The notes under the pieces are model-generated. The model worked only from the letters and a program-made list of their open reading frames with translations. It did no database searches and was not told the origin of the DNA. A stretch of DNA of 64,000 nucleotides from Dellaglioa kimchii (lineage in GTDB: Bacteria; Bacillota; Bacilli; Lactobacillales; Lactobacillaceae), in the NCBI RefSeq assembly GCF_046115505.1, contig NZ_CP170736.1, positions 744,001 through 808,000 on the forward strand. Reading direction: 5' to 3'. Positions 23,678 through 31,767 of the stretch are shown here, piece by piece. Made by a program: the position numbers and the translations under genes. Position 1 is the stretch's first letter. Every line of letters begins with the position of its first letter.

Positions 23678-25165
23678 TTACTTTTTAGGATCGTAAATCC
23701 AGTAATTACCATCATCTGTTAACAATTTATCTGAAGCCGTTGGACCCATCGAGCCACTTAAATAGTTAGGGAATACCGTTTTATCATCGTTATCGTTATT
23801 CCATGTCTCTAAAATCACATCGGCTACATTCCATGCCTTAGCAACTTCATTCCAATGAGCAAAATTAATTGCATTTCCATCTAAAGCATCCAAAATTAAC
23901 TTTTCGTATGCTTCTGGTGTTTTAGCTTTTGTTTCAGGTGAATTAACATAATCTAAATTCGTTTTATTTGTGTTAAACCCTTGCCCAATTTCTTTAGTAT
24001 TAATCGTCAATCTAAATCGTTCATCAGGTTCAACTGTAATTGTTAATACATCTTTGCCTAAATGTTCATGTTCAGCACTTGTTCCGAAAATATTTTTTTC
24101 AACATTTTTAAAAACAATATTGATTTCAGTATTTTTCTCGACAAGACGTTTACCACTTCGAACATAAACTGGCACACCAGCCCAACGATCATTATCAATC
24201 ATTAAACGACCAGCAATAAATGTTTCAATCATTGAATCAGGTGAAATCTGTTTTTCCTCACGATAAGCCTTTTCGGTTCCTGCCTCATTTGCACCATATT
24301 GTCCACGAACAAAGTTTTTATTAACTTCATCAGGTTTTAAGATACGAATTGCTTTTAAAGCCTTTAATTTTTCTTTACGAATTTCTGATGCAACAAATTC
24401 TTTTGGCATGTCCATTGTTAATAATGAGACGACTTGCATAATATGATTTTGGAACATATCACGCATAGCACCACTCGTTTCATAGTACCCACCACGTTCT
24501 TCAACACCTAATGATTCACTCAACGTTAATTGAATATTATCAATATATTTATTATTCCACAATGTTTGCGTAATAATATTACCAAAGCGAATTGCTGGAA
24601 TATTTTGAATCATTTCTTTACCTAAATAATGATCAATTCTAAATATTTGATCTTCATCAAAGGTATTTGTAATTTCATCATTTAACTTTTTAGCACTTTC
24701 AAAATCGCGACCAAATGGTTTTTCAATAATTAAACGGTTAAATCCATTTTTAGTTACTAAATTTTGTGACCCTAAATGAGTCGCAATCGTACCAAAAAAT
24801 TGAGGTGACATTGCCAAGTAGAACATACGGTTACCCTCAATTTGGTATTTTTCATCAAGTTTATCTGCTAATTTTTTTAAAGTTATATAATGCGCAACAT
24901 CAGTGACATCATGTGATTGATAATAAAAATGTGATACGAAATCAGCAATTTTATTAGCATCATCGCTAACATTAACTAAAGATTCAGTAACAACGTTTTG
25001 ATAAAAAACATCTGTCCAAGGACGTCTTGCAGTCCCAATTACAGCAAAATTAGCATCTAAAAATCCTTTTTCAAATAGTTTGAAAAGAGATGGATACAAT
25101 TTTCGCTTTGCTAAATCACCGGTTCCGCCAAAGATAATAAATAAGGCCTTTTGTTGAGTTTCCAT
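23678..25165 (-). CDS. zwf: Glucose-6-phosphate 1-dehydrogenase
   Basis: 495 aa. NADP-binding GGTGDLAKRKLYPSL (14-28), the active-site RIDHYLGKEM (about 176-185) and the IEKPFGRD motif are intact. It makes 6-phosphogluconolactone and NADPH, opening the oxidative pentose phosphate or phosphoketolase route used by heterofermentative bacteria. It is transcribed alone with its own promoter. The lactonase-like gene at 51077 may act on its product; the two are not linked. Confidence 0.96.
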   Translation of the reverse strand: METQQKALFIIFGGTGDLAKRKLYPSLFKLFEKGFLDANFAVIGTARRPWTDVFYQNVVTESLVNVSDDANKIADFVSHFYYQSHDVTDVAHYITLKKLADKLDEKYQIEGNRMFYLAMSPQFFGTIATHLGSQNLVTKNGFNRLIIEKPFGRDFESAKKLNDEITNTFDEDQIFRIDHYLGKEMIQNIPAIRFGNIITQTLWNNKYIDNIQLTLSESLGVEERGGYYETSGAMRDMFQNHIMQVVSLLTMDMPKEFVASEIRKEKLKALKAIRILKPDEVNKNFVRGQYGANEAGTEKAYREEKQISPDSMIETFIAGRLMIDNDRWAGVPVYVRSGKRLVEKNTEINIVFKNVEKNIFGTSAEHEHLGKDVLTITVEPDERFRLTINTKEIGQGFNTNKTNLDYVNSPETKAKTPEAYEKLILDALDGNAINFAHWNEVAKAWNVADVILETWNNDNDDKTVFPNYLSGSMGPTASDKLLTDDGNYWIYDPKK

Positions 25166-25204
25166 TATTCCACACCACTCTCGTTTTTGAGGTTTCAGTC
25201 CTCT

Positions 25205-25250
25205 TTATTAGTAAAATCAATAATATAAGTTTACATTTTATTAGTAAAAT
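25205..25250 (-). promoter_or_regulatory. zwf promoter flanked by 13-bp direct repeats
   Basis: TTTACT (25248-25243), 17-bp spacer, TATTAT (25225-25220). The 13-mer ATTTTACTAATAA occurs twice on the minus strand (25250-25238 and 25217-25205), one copy covering the -35 and the other just past the -10, 33 bp apart. Confidence 0.65.
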
Positions 25251-25281
25251 AAACAAGAAAGTTGGTCTTAAACTAGACAAT

Positions 25282-25321
25282 AAAAAAAGTATTAACTTTG
25301 ATTAGCTCAAAGTTAATACTT
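25282..25321 (-). terminator. Terminator of yajC
   Basis: AAGTATTAACTTTG (minus strand 25321-25308) pairs perfectly with 25300-25287, then a T run to 25282. Confidence 0.9.
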
Positions 25322-25329
25322 GAAAATAA

Positions 25330-25692
25330 TTATTTTTCGTCAGAAGAGAATTTATCTTCTTCAGTTTTTGTTTCAATAACTGCATCAGTAGTTGTTTCTT
25401 CTTTAACTGCAGCTGCTGGTTCTACTTTAACTGCGGCAGGAAGGACACGTGCGATTGCTGAACGTTCAAATGTTAAGAAAATACCGTCACAATCAAGTGT
25501 AACAGTTTTTGCCTCTTCATCAAAACTATCAATAACGCCGTGTAAACGACCAATAGTTACTACTGCATCCCCAGGTTTTAATTGGTTCATCATATCTTGT
25601 TGTTTTTGTTGTTGTTTTTTTTGTGGACGAATCATCATGAAATACATCAAGACGAATAAAGCCACAATCATTAAAATACTACTATATTGCAT
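25330..25692 (-). CDS. yajC: Preprotein translocase accessory subunit YajC
   Basis: 120 aa. One membrane segment (SILMIVALFVLMYFMMI, 5-21) followed by RPQKKQQQK and a small beta domain (LKPGDAVVTIGRLHGVI) defines YajC, the SecDF-associated membrane protein. The C-terminal tail (about 88-120) is low-complexity Ala/Glu/Thr. Downstream of tgt, as in most bacteria. Confidence 0.93.
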   Translation of the reverse strand: MQYSSILMIVALFVLMYFMMIRPQKKQQQKQQDMMNQLKPGDAVVTIGRLHGVIDSFDEEAKTVTLDCDGIFLTFERSAIARVLPAAVKVEPAAAVKEETTTDAVIETKTEEDKFSSDEK

Positions 25693-25775
25693 TAATAAGT
25701 CACCTCTATTTCTTTTTTCTTACTACACAAGGGTATCAAACTTATTGACTGAACACCACAGTTATTCAAAAAAAT

Positions 25776-26921
25776 TTAAAAATTCTTAGGATTTTTATCA
25801 TAAAATCCATATTGTTCAAAAAATGCTTCACGAAATTCTAATAAGTTGTCATCCATAATAGCTTGACGAACATCAGCCATTAAGTGTGTTAAAAAATACA
25901 AATTATGATAACTAGTTAAACGAATACCAAATGTTTCATCTGCTTTAATCAGGTGACGTAAATAAGCACGCGTATAATTCTTACATGTATAACAATCACA
26001 GTTTTCATCTAATGGTCTAAAGTCTCGTTCATATTTCGCATTTTTCACAACAACACGGCCCATTGAAGTCATTGTTGTCCCATTTCTAGCAATACGCGTT
26101 GGTAACACACAGTCAAACATATCAATTCCACGTAACACCCCGTCAATCAAGGCGTCAGCTGAACCAACACCCATTAGATATCGTGGCTTGTCTTCTGGTA
26201 ACAATGGTGTTGTGAAATCTAAAACACGGTTCATTTCAGCTTTTGATTCCCCTACCGATAAACCACCTATTGAATAACCAGGGAAGTCCATTGAAACTAA
26301 ATCACGTGCACTTCGTTCTCTCAAATTTCGATGACCGCCACCTTGAACAATTCCAAATAAAGCTTGTTCTTTCGGATTCAAATGAGCTTCAAGTCCTCTT
26401 TCAGCCCAGCGACTTGTCCGATCAACTGATTTGCTAATATAGTCATAACTTTCAGAAAATGGTGGACATTCATCAAAACTCATCATAATGTCTGCACCTA
26501 AAGCATTTTCTATATGAATCGCTTTTTCTGGTGATAAGAATAATTTTTCTCCGTTTAGATGACTTCTAAATTTGACGCCTTCCTCGCTAATATCACGCAT
26601 TTTTGCTAATGAAAATACTTGAAAGCCACCTGAATCAGTCAAAATACCTTTATCCCAATTCATAAATTTATGTAACCCACCAGCTTCTTGTACGACATCT
26701 TCACCAGGGCGCAACCATAAATGATAGGTGTTTGATAAGATAATATTAGCACCAAGTTCGTCTAATTCTTCAGGTGCCATTGATTTAACAGATGCTAATG
26801 TACCTACGGGCATAAACATTGGTGTTGGGAAAGTTCCGTGAGGTGTAATAATTTCACCAAGTCTGGCACCTGTCCGTTTGTCTTTTTTGATTAACCGATA
26901 CTTAATTGCAGGCTCTACCAT
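25776..26921 (-). CDS. tgt: tRNA-guanine transglycosylase (queuine tRNA-ribosyltransferase)
   Basis: 381 aa TIM-barrel enzyme exchanging G34 for preQ1 in GUN anticodons. The active site LTDSGGFQVFSLA (about 90-102), PTRIARNGT (about 270) and the zinc motif CDCYTCKNYTRAYLRHL (about 309-325) are intact. It lies 16 bp downstream of queA, so both late steps of queuosine formation are cotranscribed. Confidence 0.96.
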   Translation of the reverse strand: MVEPAIKYRLIKKDKRTGARLGEIITPHGTFPTPMFMPVGTLASVKSMAPEELDELGANIILSNTYHLWLRPGEDVVQEAGGLHKFMNWDKGILTDSGGFQVFSLAKMRDISEEGVKFRSHLNGEKLFLSPEKAIHIENALGADIMMSFDECPPFSESYDYISKSVDRTSRWAERGLEAHLNPKEQALFGIVQGGGHRNLRERSARDLVSMDFPGYSIGGLSVGESKAEMNRVLDFTTPLLPEDKPRYLMGVGSADALIDGVLRGIDMFDCVLPTRIARNGTTMTSMGRVVVKNAKYERDFRPLDENCDCYTCKNYTRAYLRHLIKADETFGIRLTSYHNLYFLTHLMADVRQAIMDDNLLEFREAFFEQYGFYDKNPKNF

Positions 26922-26936
26922 TATTAATTCTCCATC

Positions 26937-27977
26937 CTATTTAATATACATTGCATCGCCGAAACTAAAGAATCGATATTTAGAATCAACTGCATGTTTA
27001 TAAGCGTTTAAAATATTTTCTCTTCCAGTAAATGCTGCAACCAACATTACTAATGTTGATTTTGGTAAATGAAAATTAGTTATAAATCCTTCAACAACTT
27101 TGAATTCATATCCTGGTTTAATGAAAATTTCCGTCCAACCACTGTCAGCTTGAATAGTGCCCTTAAATTTTGAGCCAATTGTTTCAAGTGTCCGAATTGT
27201 GGTTGTTCCTGTCGCAATAATTTTACCACCTGATTTACGAACGTCATTTAATTGTTGAGCTGCATCCTCAGTTAAACGATAAAATTCACTATGCATTTTA
27301 TGGTCTGCAATATTCGTTTCACTAACAGGTCTAAATGTCCCTAATCCAACATGTAACGTTAAATAAACAAGATGAACCCCTTTAGCTTCAATCTTTTCTA
27401 ATAATTCATTTGTAAAATGTAATCCAGCTGTAGGCGCTGCTGCCGATCCAACTTCCTTTGAATAAACCGTTTGATACATTTCTTGATCTTCAAGCGTTTC
27501 TTTAATATAAGGAGGCAGTGGCATTTCACCAAGTTCATTCAGAATTTCCATAAATATACCATCATATTCAAAACGAATCATTCGGCCGCCATGTTCCAAC
27601 TCTTCAATGATAGTTGCCGTTAAGCGGCCATCACCAAAGCTAATCACAGAACCAACTTTCATTTTTTTAGCTGGCTTTACTAACGTCTCCCAGTTATCAC
27701 CATCCGTATTATTCAATAGTAATACTTCAATATGACCACCAGTATCAGGTCTAATTCCATGAATTCTGGCAGGCATGACACGTGAATCATTCATCACAAG
27801 AGCGTCCCCAGCATTTAATTGGTCAATTACATTATAGAAATAATCATCCTTGATTTCACCTGTCTCATGATCCAAGATTAACATCCGAGATGTATCACGT
27901 TCTTCTAAGGGTGTTTGCGCAATTAATTCTTGAGGTAATTCATAATCAAAATCTTCAGTACTTAGTTGTTTAATCAA
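26937..27977 (-). CDS. queA: S-adenosylmethionine:tRNA ribosyltransferase-isomerase
   Basis: 346 aa. DYELPQELIAQTPLEERDTSRML at the start and GTFRPV, HSEFYRLT and NFHLPKSTL later are family signatures. It transfers the ribosyl group of SAM to preQ1-tRNA to make epoxyqueuosine. It sits between ruvB and tgt with gaps of 17 and 15 bp. Confidence 0.96.
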   Translation of the reverse strand: MIKQLSTEDFDYELPQELIAQTPLEERDTSRMLILDHETGEIKDDYFYNVIDQLNAGDALVMNDSRVMPARIHGIRPDTGGHIEVLLLNNTDGDNWETLVKPAKKMKVGSVISFGDGRLTATIIEELEHGGRMIRFEYDGIFMEILNELGEMPLPPYIKETLEDQEMYQTVYSKEVGSAAAPTAGLHFTNELLEKIEAKGVHLVYLTLHVGLGTFRPVSETNIADHKMHSEFYRLTEDAAQQLNDVRKSGGKIIATGTTTIRTLETIGSKFKGTIQADSGWTEIFIKPGYEFKVVEGFITNFHLPKSTLVMLVAAFTGRENILNAYKHAVDSKYRFFSFGDAMYIK

Positions 27978-27994
27978 AATATTGTCATCCTTCT

Positions 27995-29011
27995 CTATTT
28001 ATTCTCGTTAAAGTCATAAGGTCGATTCAAATGTTCGTAAGCTTCCATTGTTGCAACTCGCCCTCTTGGTGTTCGTTTTATAAAGCCAATTTGCATTAAA
28101 TAAGGTTCAACCATTTCAGCGATGGTCTCTGTTTCTTCCCCTATATTGGCTGCTAACGTACTCAACCCAACTGGACCACCTTGATAGAAATCAATCATAG
28201 TCTCTAAAAGTTTGCGATCTGTTTCATCTAATCCACGGTTATCCACAGCAAGTAAATTTAACGCATGATCAGCCGTTGCTTGGTTAATTTCACTTTGGTC
28301 AGAAACTTCTGCAAAATCACGAACTCTTTTTAATAAGCGATTCGCAATTCGTGGTGTCCCACGTGAGCGCCGAGCTAACTCATGAGCGCCACTTTCTTCA
28401 ATTTTTGTATTGAAAATATCTGCTGATCGAATGACAATTTCTTGCAAATCAGATTGATTATAATAAGCCATATGTTCAACAATCCCAAATCGATCTCGTA
28501 GCGGTGCTGATAGAAGTCCCGCCCGTGTTGTTGCACCAATCAAGGTGAATGGTGGTAATGGAAAATGAACGGGATGTGCAGTTGGACCTTGTCCAACAAC
28601 AATATCTACAAAAAAGTCTTCCATTGCTGAATACAACATTTCTTCAACCATTTTAGGTAACCGATGAATTTCATCAATAAATAAGACATCACCAGGTTGT
28701 AATTCATTTAAAAGTGCCACAAGATCTCCAGATTTTTCAATTGCTGGTCCACTAGTTGTTTTAATTTGCACTTGCATTTCGTTGGCAATAACCATTGCAA
28801 GTGTCGTTTTACCTAATCCAGGTGGTCCATATAACAATACATGATCAAGTGCCTCTTCACGTTGTCTAGCAGCTTGGATATACACACTTAATTCATTTTT
28901 AACCTTATCTTGACCAATGTATTGTGATAAAAATTGGGGACGAAGTGACTTTTCAATGGATTCTTCCTGATTATCTTCCGGTTCATTCGAAATAATCCGT
29001 TGTTCTGTCAT
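27995..29011 (-). CDS. ruvB: Holliday junction helicase motor RuvB
   Basis: 338 aa AAA+ ATPase. RPQFLSQYIGQ, Walker A YGPPGLGKTTLA (about 60-71), Walker B DVLFIDEIHRL, sensor IGATTRAGLLSAPLRDRFG and the C-terminal winged helix (GFIKRTPRGRVATMEAYEHL) are present. With RuvA it drives branch migration. The start follows GGAGG; ruvA is 15 bp upstream. Confidence 0.97.
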   Translation of the reverse strand: MTEQRIISNEPEDNQEESIEKSLRPQFLSQYIGQDKVKNELSVYIQAARQREEALDHVLLYGPPGLGKTTLAMVIANEMQVQIKTTSGPAIEKSGDLVALLNELQPGDVLFIDEIHRLPKMVEEMLYSAMEDFFVDIVVGQGPTAHPVHFPLPPFTLIGATTRAGLLSAPLRDRFGIVEHMAYYNQSDLQEIVIRSADIFNTKIEESGAHELARRSRGTPRIANRLLKRVRDFAEVSDQSEINQATADHALNLLAVDNRGLDETDRKLLETMIDFYQGGPVGLSTLAANIGEETETIAEMVEPYLMQIGFIKRTPRGRVATMEAYEHLNRPYDFNENK

Positions 29012-29026
29012 TTTATCAACCTCCTT

Positions 29027-29641
29027 TTATTTTTTCATTAATAATTTTAAGCCTTCTCGTAGATAAGCATCCGTTGAGTCTGCTTCGAATGATTCTAGAT
29101 TCTTACTAATAGCCTTAATCTCACGTTGAGAATATCCTAAAGCAGATAAAGCTTCAAGACTTTCTTTCATAAATGGTGATGCTTGTGCCGGAATGAAATC
29201 AAGCGATTGTTGTCCTGGCATTGTGGTTACTTGACCTTCAATATCATCTAATTTACCTTTTAAATCAAGCACGATTTGTTGTGCTGTTTTTTTACCAACA
29301 CCTGGGAATTTAATTAAATAACTAACATCTTCTGTATTAATTGCATTAACTAATCCACGATGATCATCATTGGCTAAAATTGCAAGCGCACTCTTAGGAC
29401 CAATTCCTGAAACATTCAATAATTTTTCAAATAATTTTTTTTCATCTAAATCGTAAAAACCAAATAGCGTCATATCATTTTCACGAATGGCCTGATAAAC
29501 AAAAATTTTAACAACTTTTTTTGGATCTTCTTGGTATCTAAATGGGTTAGCAACAAAAATTTGATAACCTATTCCATTAACTTCTAAAACAAGATAAAAA
29601 GGTGTTACAGCCGTTATCTGGCCCATAAAATACTCATACAT
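29027..29641 (-). CDS. ruvA: Holliday junction DNA-binding protein RuvA
   Basis: 204 aa. N-terminal OB fold (MYEYFMGQITAVTPFYLVLEVNGIGYQI), tandem helix-hairpin-helix motifs (LLNVSGIGPKSALAIL and LIKFPGVGKKTAQQIVLDLKGKL) and the small C-terminal RuvB-binding domain (SALGYSQREIKAI). First gene of ruvA-ruvB-queA-tgt-yajC. No SOS box is visible upstream. Confidence 0.96.
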   Translation of the reverse strand: MYEYFMGQITAVTPFYLVLEVNGIGYQIFVANPFRYQEDPKKVVKIFVYQAIRENDMTLFGFYDLDEKKLFEKLLNVSGIGPKSALAILANDDHRGLVNAINTEDVSYLIKFPGVGKKTAQQIVLDLKGKLDDIEGQVTTMPGQQSLDFIPAQASPFMKESLEALSALGYSQREIKAISKNLESFEADSTDAYLREGLKLLMKK

Positions 29642-29730
29642 ATTATTTTCCCACTTTTCCTAATCTACATGAATCTACTTTTAATAGTGTACCATAGACC
29701 ACTTATTTATACAGTCATCGCTTTCCTCAC

Positions 29731-29771
29731 AAAAAAATCAATTACTACCAAATATTTGGCAATAATTGATT
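29731..29771 (-). terminator. Terminator between mutL and ruvA
   Basis: AATCAATTATTGCCAAA pairs with TTTGGTAGTAATTGATT on the minus strand, followed by TTTTTTT. It ends the mutS-mutL transcript. Confidence 0.88.
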
Positions 29772-29777
29772 CTTAGC

Positions 29778-31751
29778 CTAACCCTCATGACCGGTTTGAT
29801 GTGAATCTTGAATCCGTTTAAAGAAGTGTTCCATGTCTTGATTGGAAAAATGAACTAAAACTGGTCGTCCATGTGGACAATTAAATGGATTTCCAACATT
29901 TTTTAGCTCTCTTATCAATGCCTTAGCTTGTCGATCATCTAGGTGATGATTTGCTTTGATTGCTCTCTTACAACTCATCATAATAGCCGCTTTCTCTCTA
30001 AATTCAGCAATCACTATTTTTCCGTCTGCAAGTAAGTAATCAATCATTTCTCGAATCGTACTTTCTTCTTGTCCTTCTTTAAACCAGGTTGGATGCTGTC
30101 TAATAATGAAACTATTTTGTCCAAAGGGTTCAAGAATGAGTCCGATTTTTTCCAATATATCAGTATGTTCAGTAATAATCATAGCTTCACTTACTGTATA
30201 TTCTAGAACAATCGGTACCAATAAATTTTGCAAATCACTAGAAACGTCACCAATTTGTTTACGATAAAACTCATAATTAATGCGTTCCTGTGCAGCATGT
30301 TGGTCTAATATATATAACCCATCTTCTGATTCAGTAAATAAATAGGTCCCATGCATTTGACCAATATATTTTAAATCAGGAAATCGCTGTTCACTCTTTT
30401 TTGTAACAGCTGTTTCTTCATCATTCTCTTTTTGTACATCGCCTGTTTCATCTGGCTTAACAACAGAAAATGGTGTCACATTAATTTCATTAGTATACTG
30501 TCTCTCAAATGCGCTAACACGTTTCGAATCCAATTGTTCAGCAACTTGAATTGAGATTGGTTCAATATTCTTTGATAAATGATTTAAATTTTCGCCAATT
30601 GTAATCTTAGCTTTACCACTTGTTACTGCATTGGTTTGTATTGATGAGAATTTAGGCTTAGCTTGATATTTACTTGAGGCTTCATTCAAATCAAATTGCA
30701 ATTGATCCGTATCTATTTTTTCACGTTTCTTAGAACTTAAATTTTCTAATGCTTCCGGAATTAAATTTTCTTCAGCAATACGTTCATAGATAATCTTTTT
30801 TATAAGTTCAGTTAATTCTGGTTCTTTACTCAATCTTACTTCCTGTTTAGTTGGGTGAACATTCACATCAACTAGCATGGGATCTAATTGAATATTCAAA
30901 ATTGTAATTGGATAGCGTCCAACCATTAATTTTGATCCATATCCTTTAATGATTGCTTTATTTAAATTAATATTTTTTACATAACGCCCATTTATTAAAA
31001 TAGATATAAACTGTCGGCCAGCACGCGTTAATTCTGGTAGCGATGTATAACCACTAATCTTGAAATCTAAATCATGGCCATTAAATTCAAGCATTTGGCG
31101 TGCACTTTTGACCCCATAGATAGCTGAAATGGTTTGTTTTAATTGGCCATTTCCAGTTGTTCTCAAGACTTCTTTACCATCATGTGTTAAAGAAAACGAA
31201 ATATTTGTATGACTCATTGCTAGTCGGTTCATCATATCGCTAATAATTGACATTTCAGTTTGCAAAGACTTTACATATTTTAACCGAGCAGGCGTATTGT
31301 AAAATAAATCAGAAACAGTTATTTCTGTTCCTTTACGACTAGCAGATGATTTTTCATCCACTACCTCACCACCGTTAACAGCGATAACAGCCCCAGGTTG
31401 TCCCTCGATAGCTGTATTCAAAGTCACTTTAGCAACTGATGCAATACTAGGTAAAGCTTCACCACGAAATCCTAACGTACTAATTTTAAATAAATCTTCT
31501 CTTGAAGTAATCTTACTTGTAGCATGACGTTTAAAAGCATTCTTCAGTTGGGATGCCTCAATGCCATCTCCGTTATCAATGACTTGAATTAATTTAAGCC
31601 CAGCTTCCTCAACAACTACATCTACTTGTGTCCCATTCGCATCAATCGCATTTTCAACTAGTTCTTTTACAACAGATGCAGGTCTTTCGACCACTTCACC
31701 AGCAGCTATTTGATCCGCTAAAATTGTGGGCAGTTCAATTATTTTTGTCAT
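29778..31751 (-). CDS. mutL: DNA mismatch repair protein MutL (endonuclease type)
   Basis: 657 aa. GHKL ATPase motifs in the N-terminus (ELVENAIDANGT, DNGDGI, GFRGEALPSIASV) and a variable linker (about 330-450). The C-terminal endonuclease motif DQHAAQERINYE fits DQHAxxExxxxE, with SCKRAIKAN and NCPHGRPV completing the metal site. This makes it a nicking MutL, as expected in bacteria without MutH. It is 16 bp after mutS. Confidence 0.96.
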   Translation of the reverse strand: MTKIIELPTILADQIAAGEVVERPASVVKELVENAIDANGTQVDVVVEEAGLKLIQVIDNGDGIEASQLKNAFKRHATSKITSREDLFKISTLGFRGEALPSIASVAKVTLNTAIEGQPGAVIAVNGGEVVDEKSSASRKGTEITVSDLFYNTPARLKYVKSLQTEMSIISDMMNRLAMSHTNISFSLTHDGKEVLRTTGNGQLKQTISAIYGVKSARQMLEFNGHDLDFKISGYTSLPELTRAGRQFISILINGRYVKNINLNKAIIKGYGSKLMVGRYPITILNIQLDPMLVDVNVHPTKQEVRLSKEPELTELIKKIIYERIAEENLIPEALENLSSKKREKIDTDQLQFDLNEASSKYQAKPKFSSIQTNAVTSGKAKITIGENLNHLSKNIEPISIQVAEQLDSKRVSAFERQYTNEINVTPFSVVKPDETGDVQKENDEETAVTKKSEQRFPDLKYIGQMHGTYLFTESEDGLYILDQHAAQERINYEFYRKQIGDVSSDLQNLLVPIVLEYTVSEAMIITEHTDILEKIGLILEPFGQNSFIIRQHPTWFKEGQEESTIREMIDYLLADGKIVIAEFREKAAIMMSCKRAIKANHHLDDRQAKALIRELKNVGNPFNCPHGRPVLVHFSNQDMEHFFKRIQDSHQTGHEG

Positions 31752-31767
31752 TCATTCACCTTCAGTT

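Noticed and set aside
25298..25789. 163-aa plus-strand frame opposite yajC
   Set aside because: Low-complexity Ser/Ala/Cys-rich translation antisense to yajC with no ribosome site: a shadow frame.
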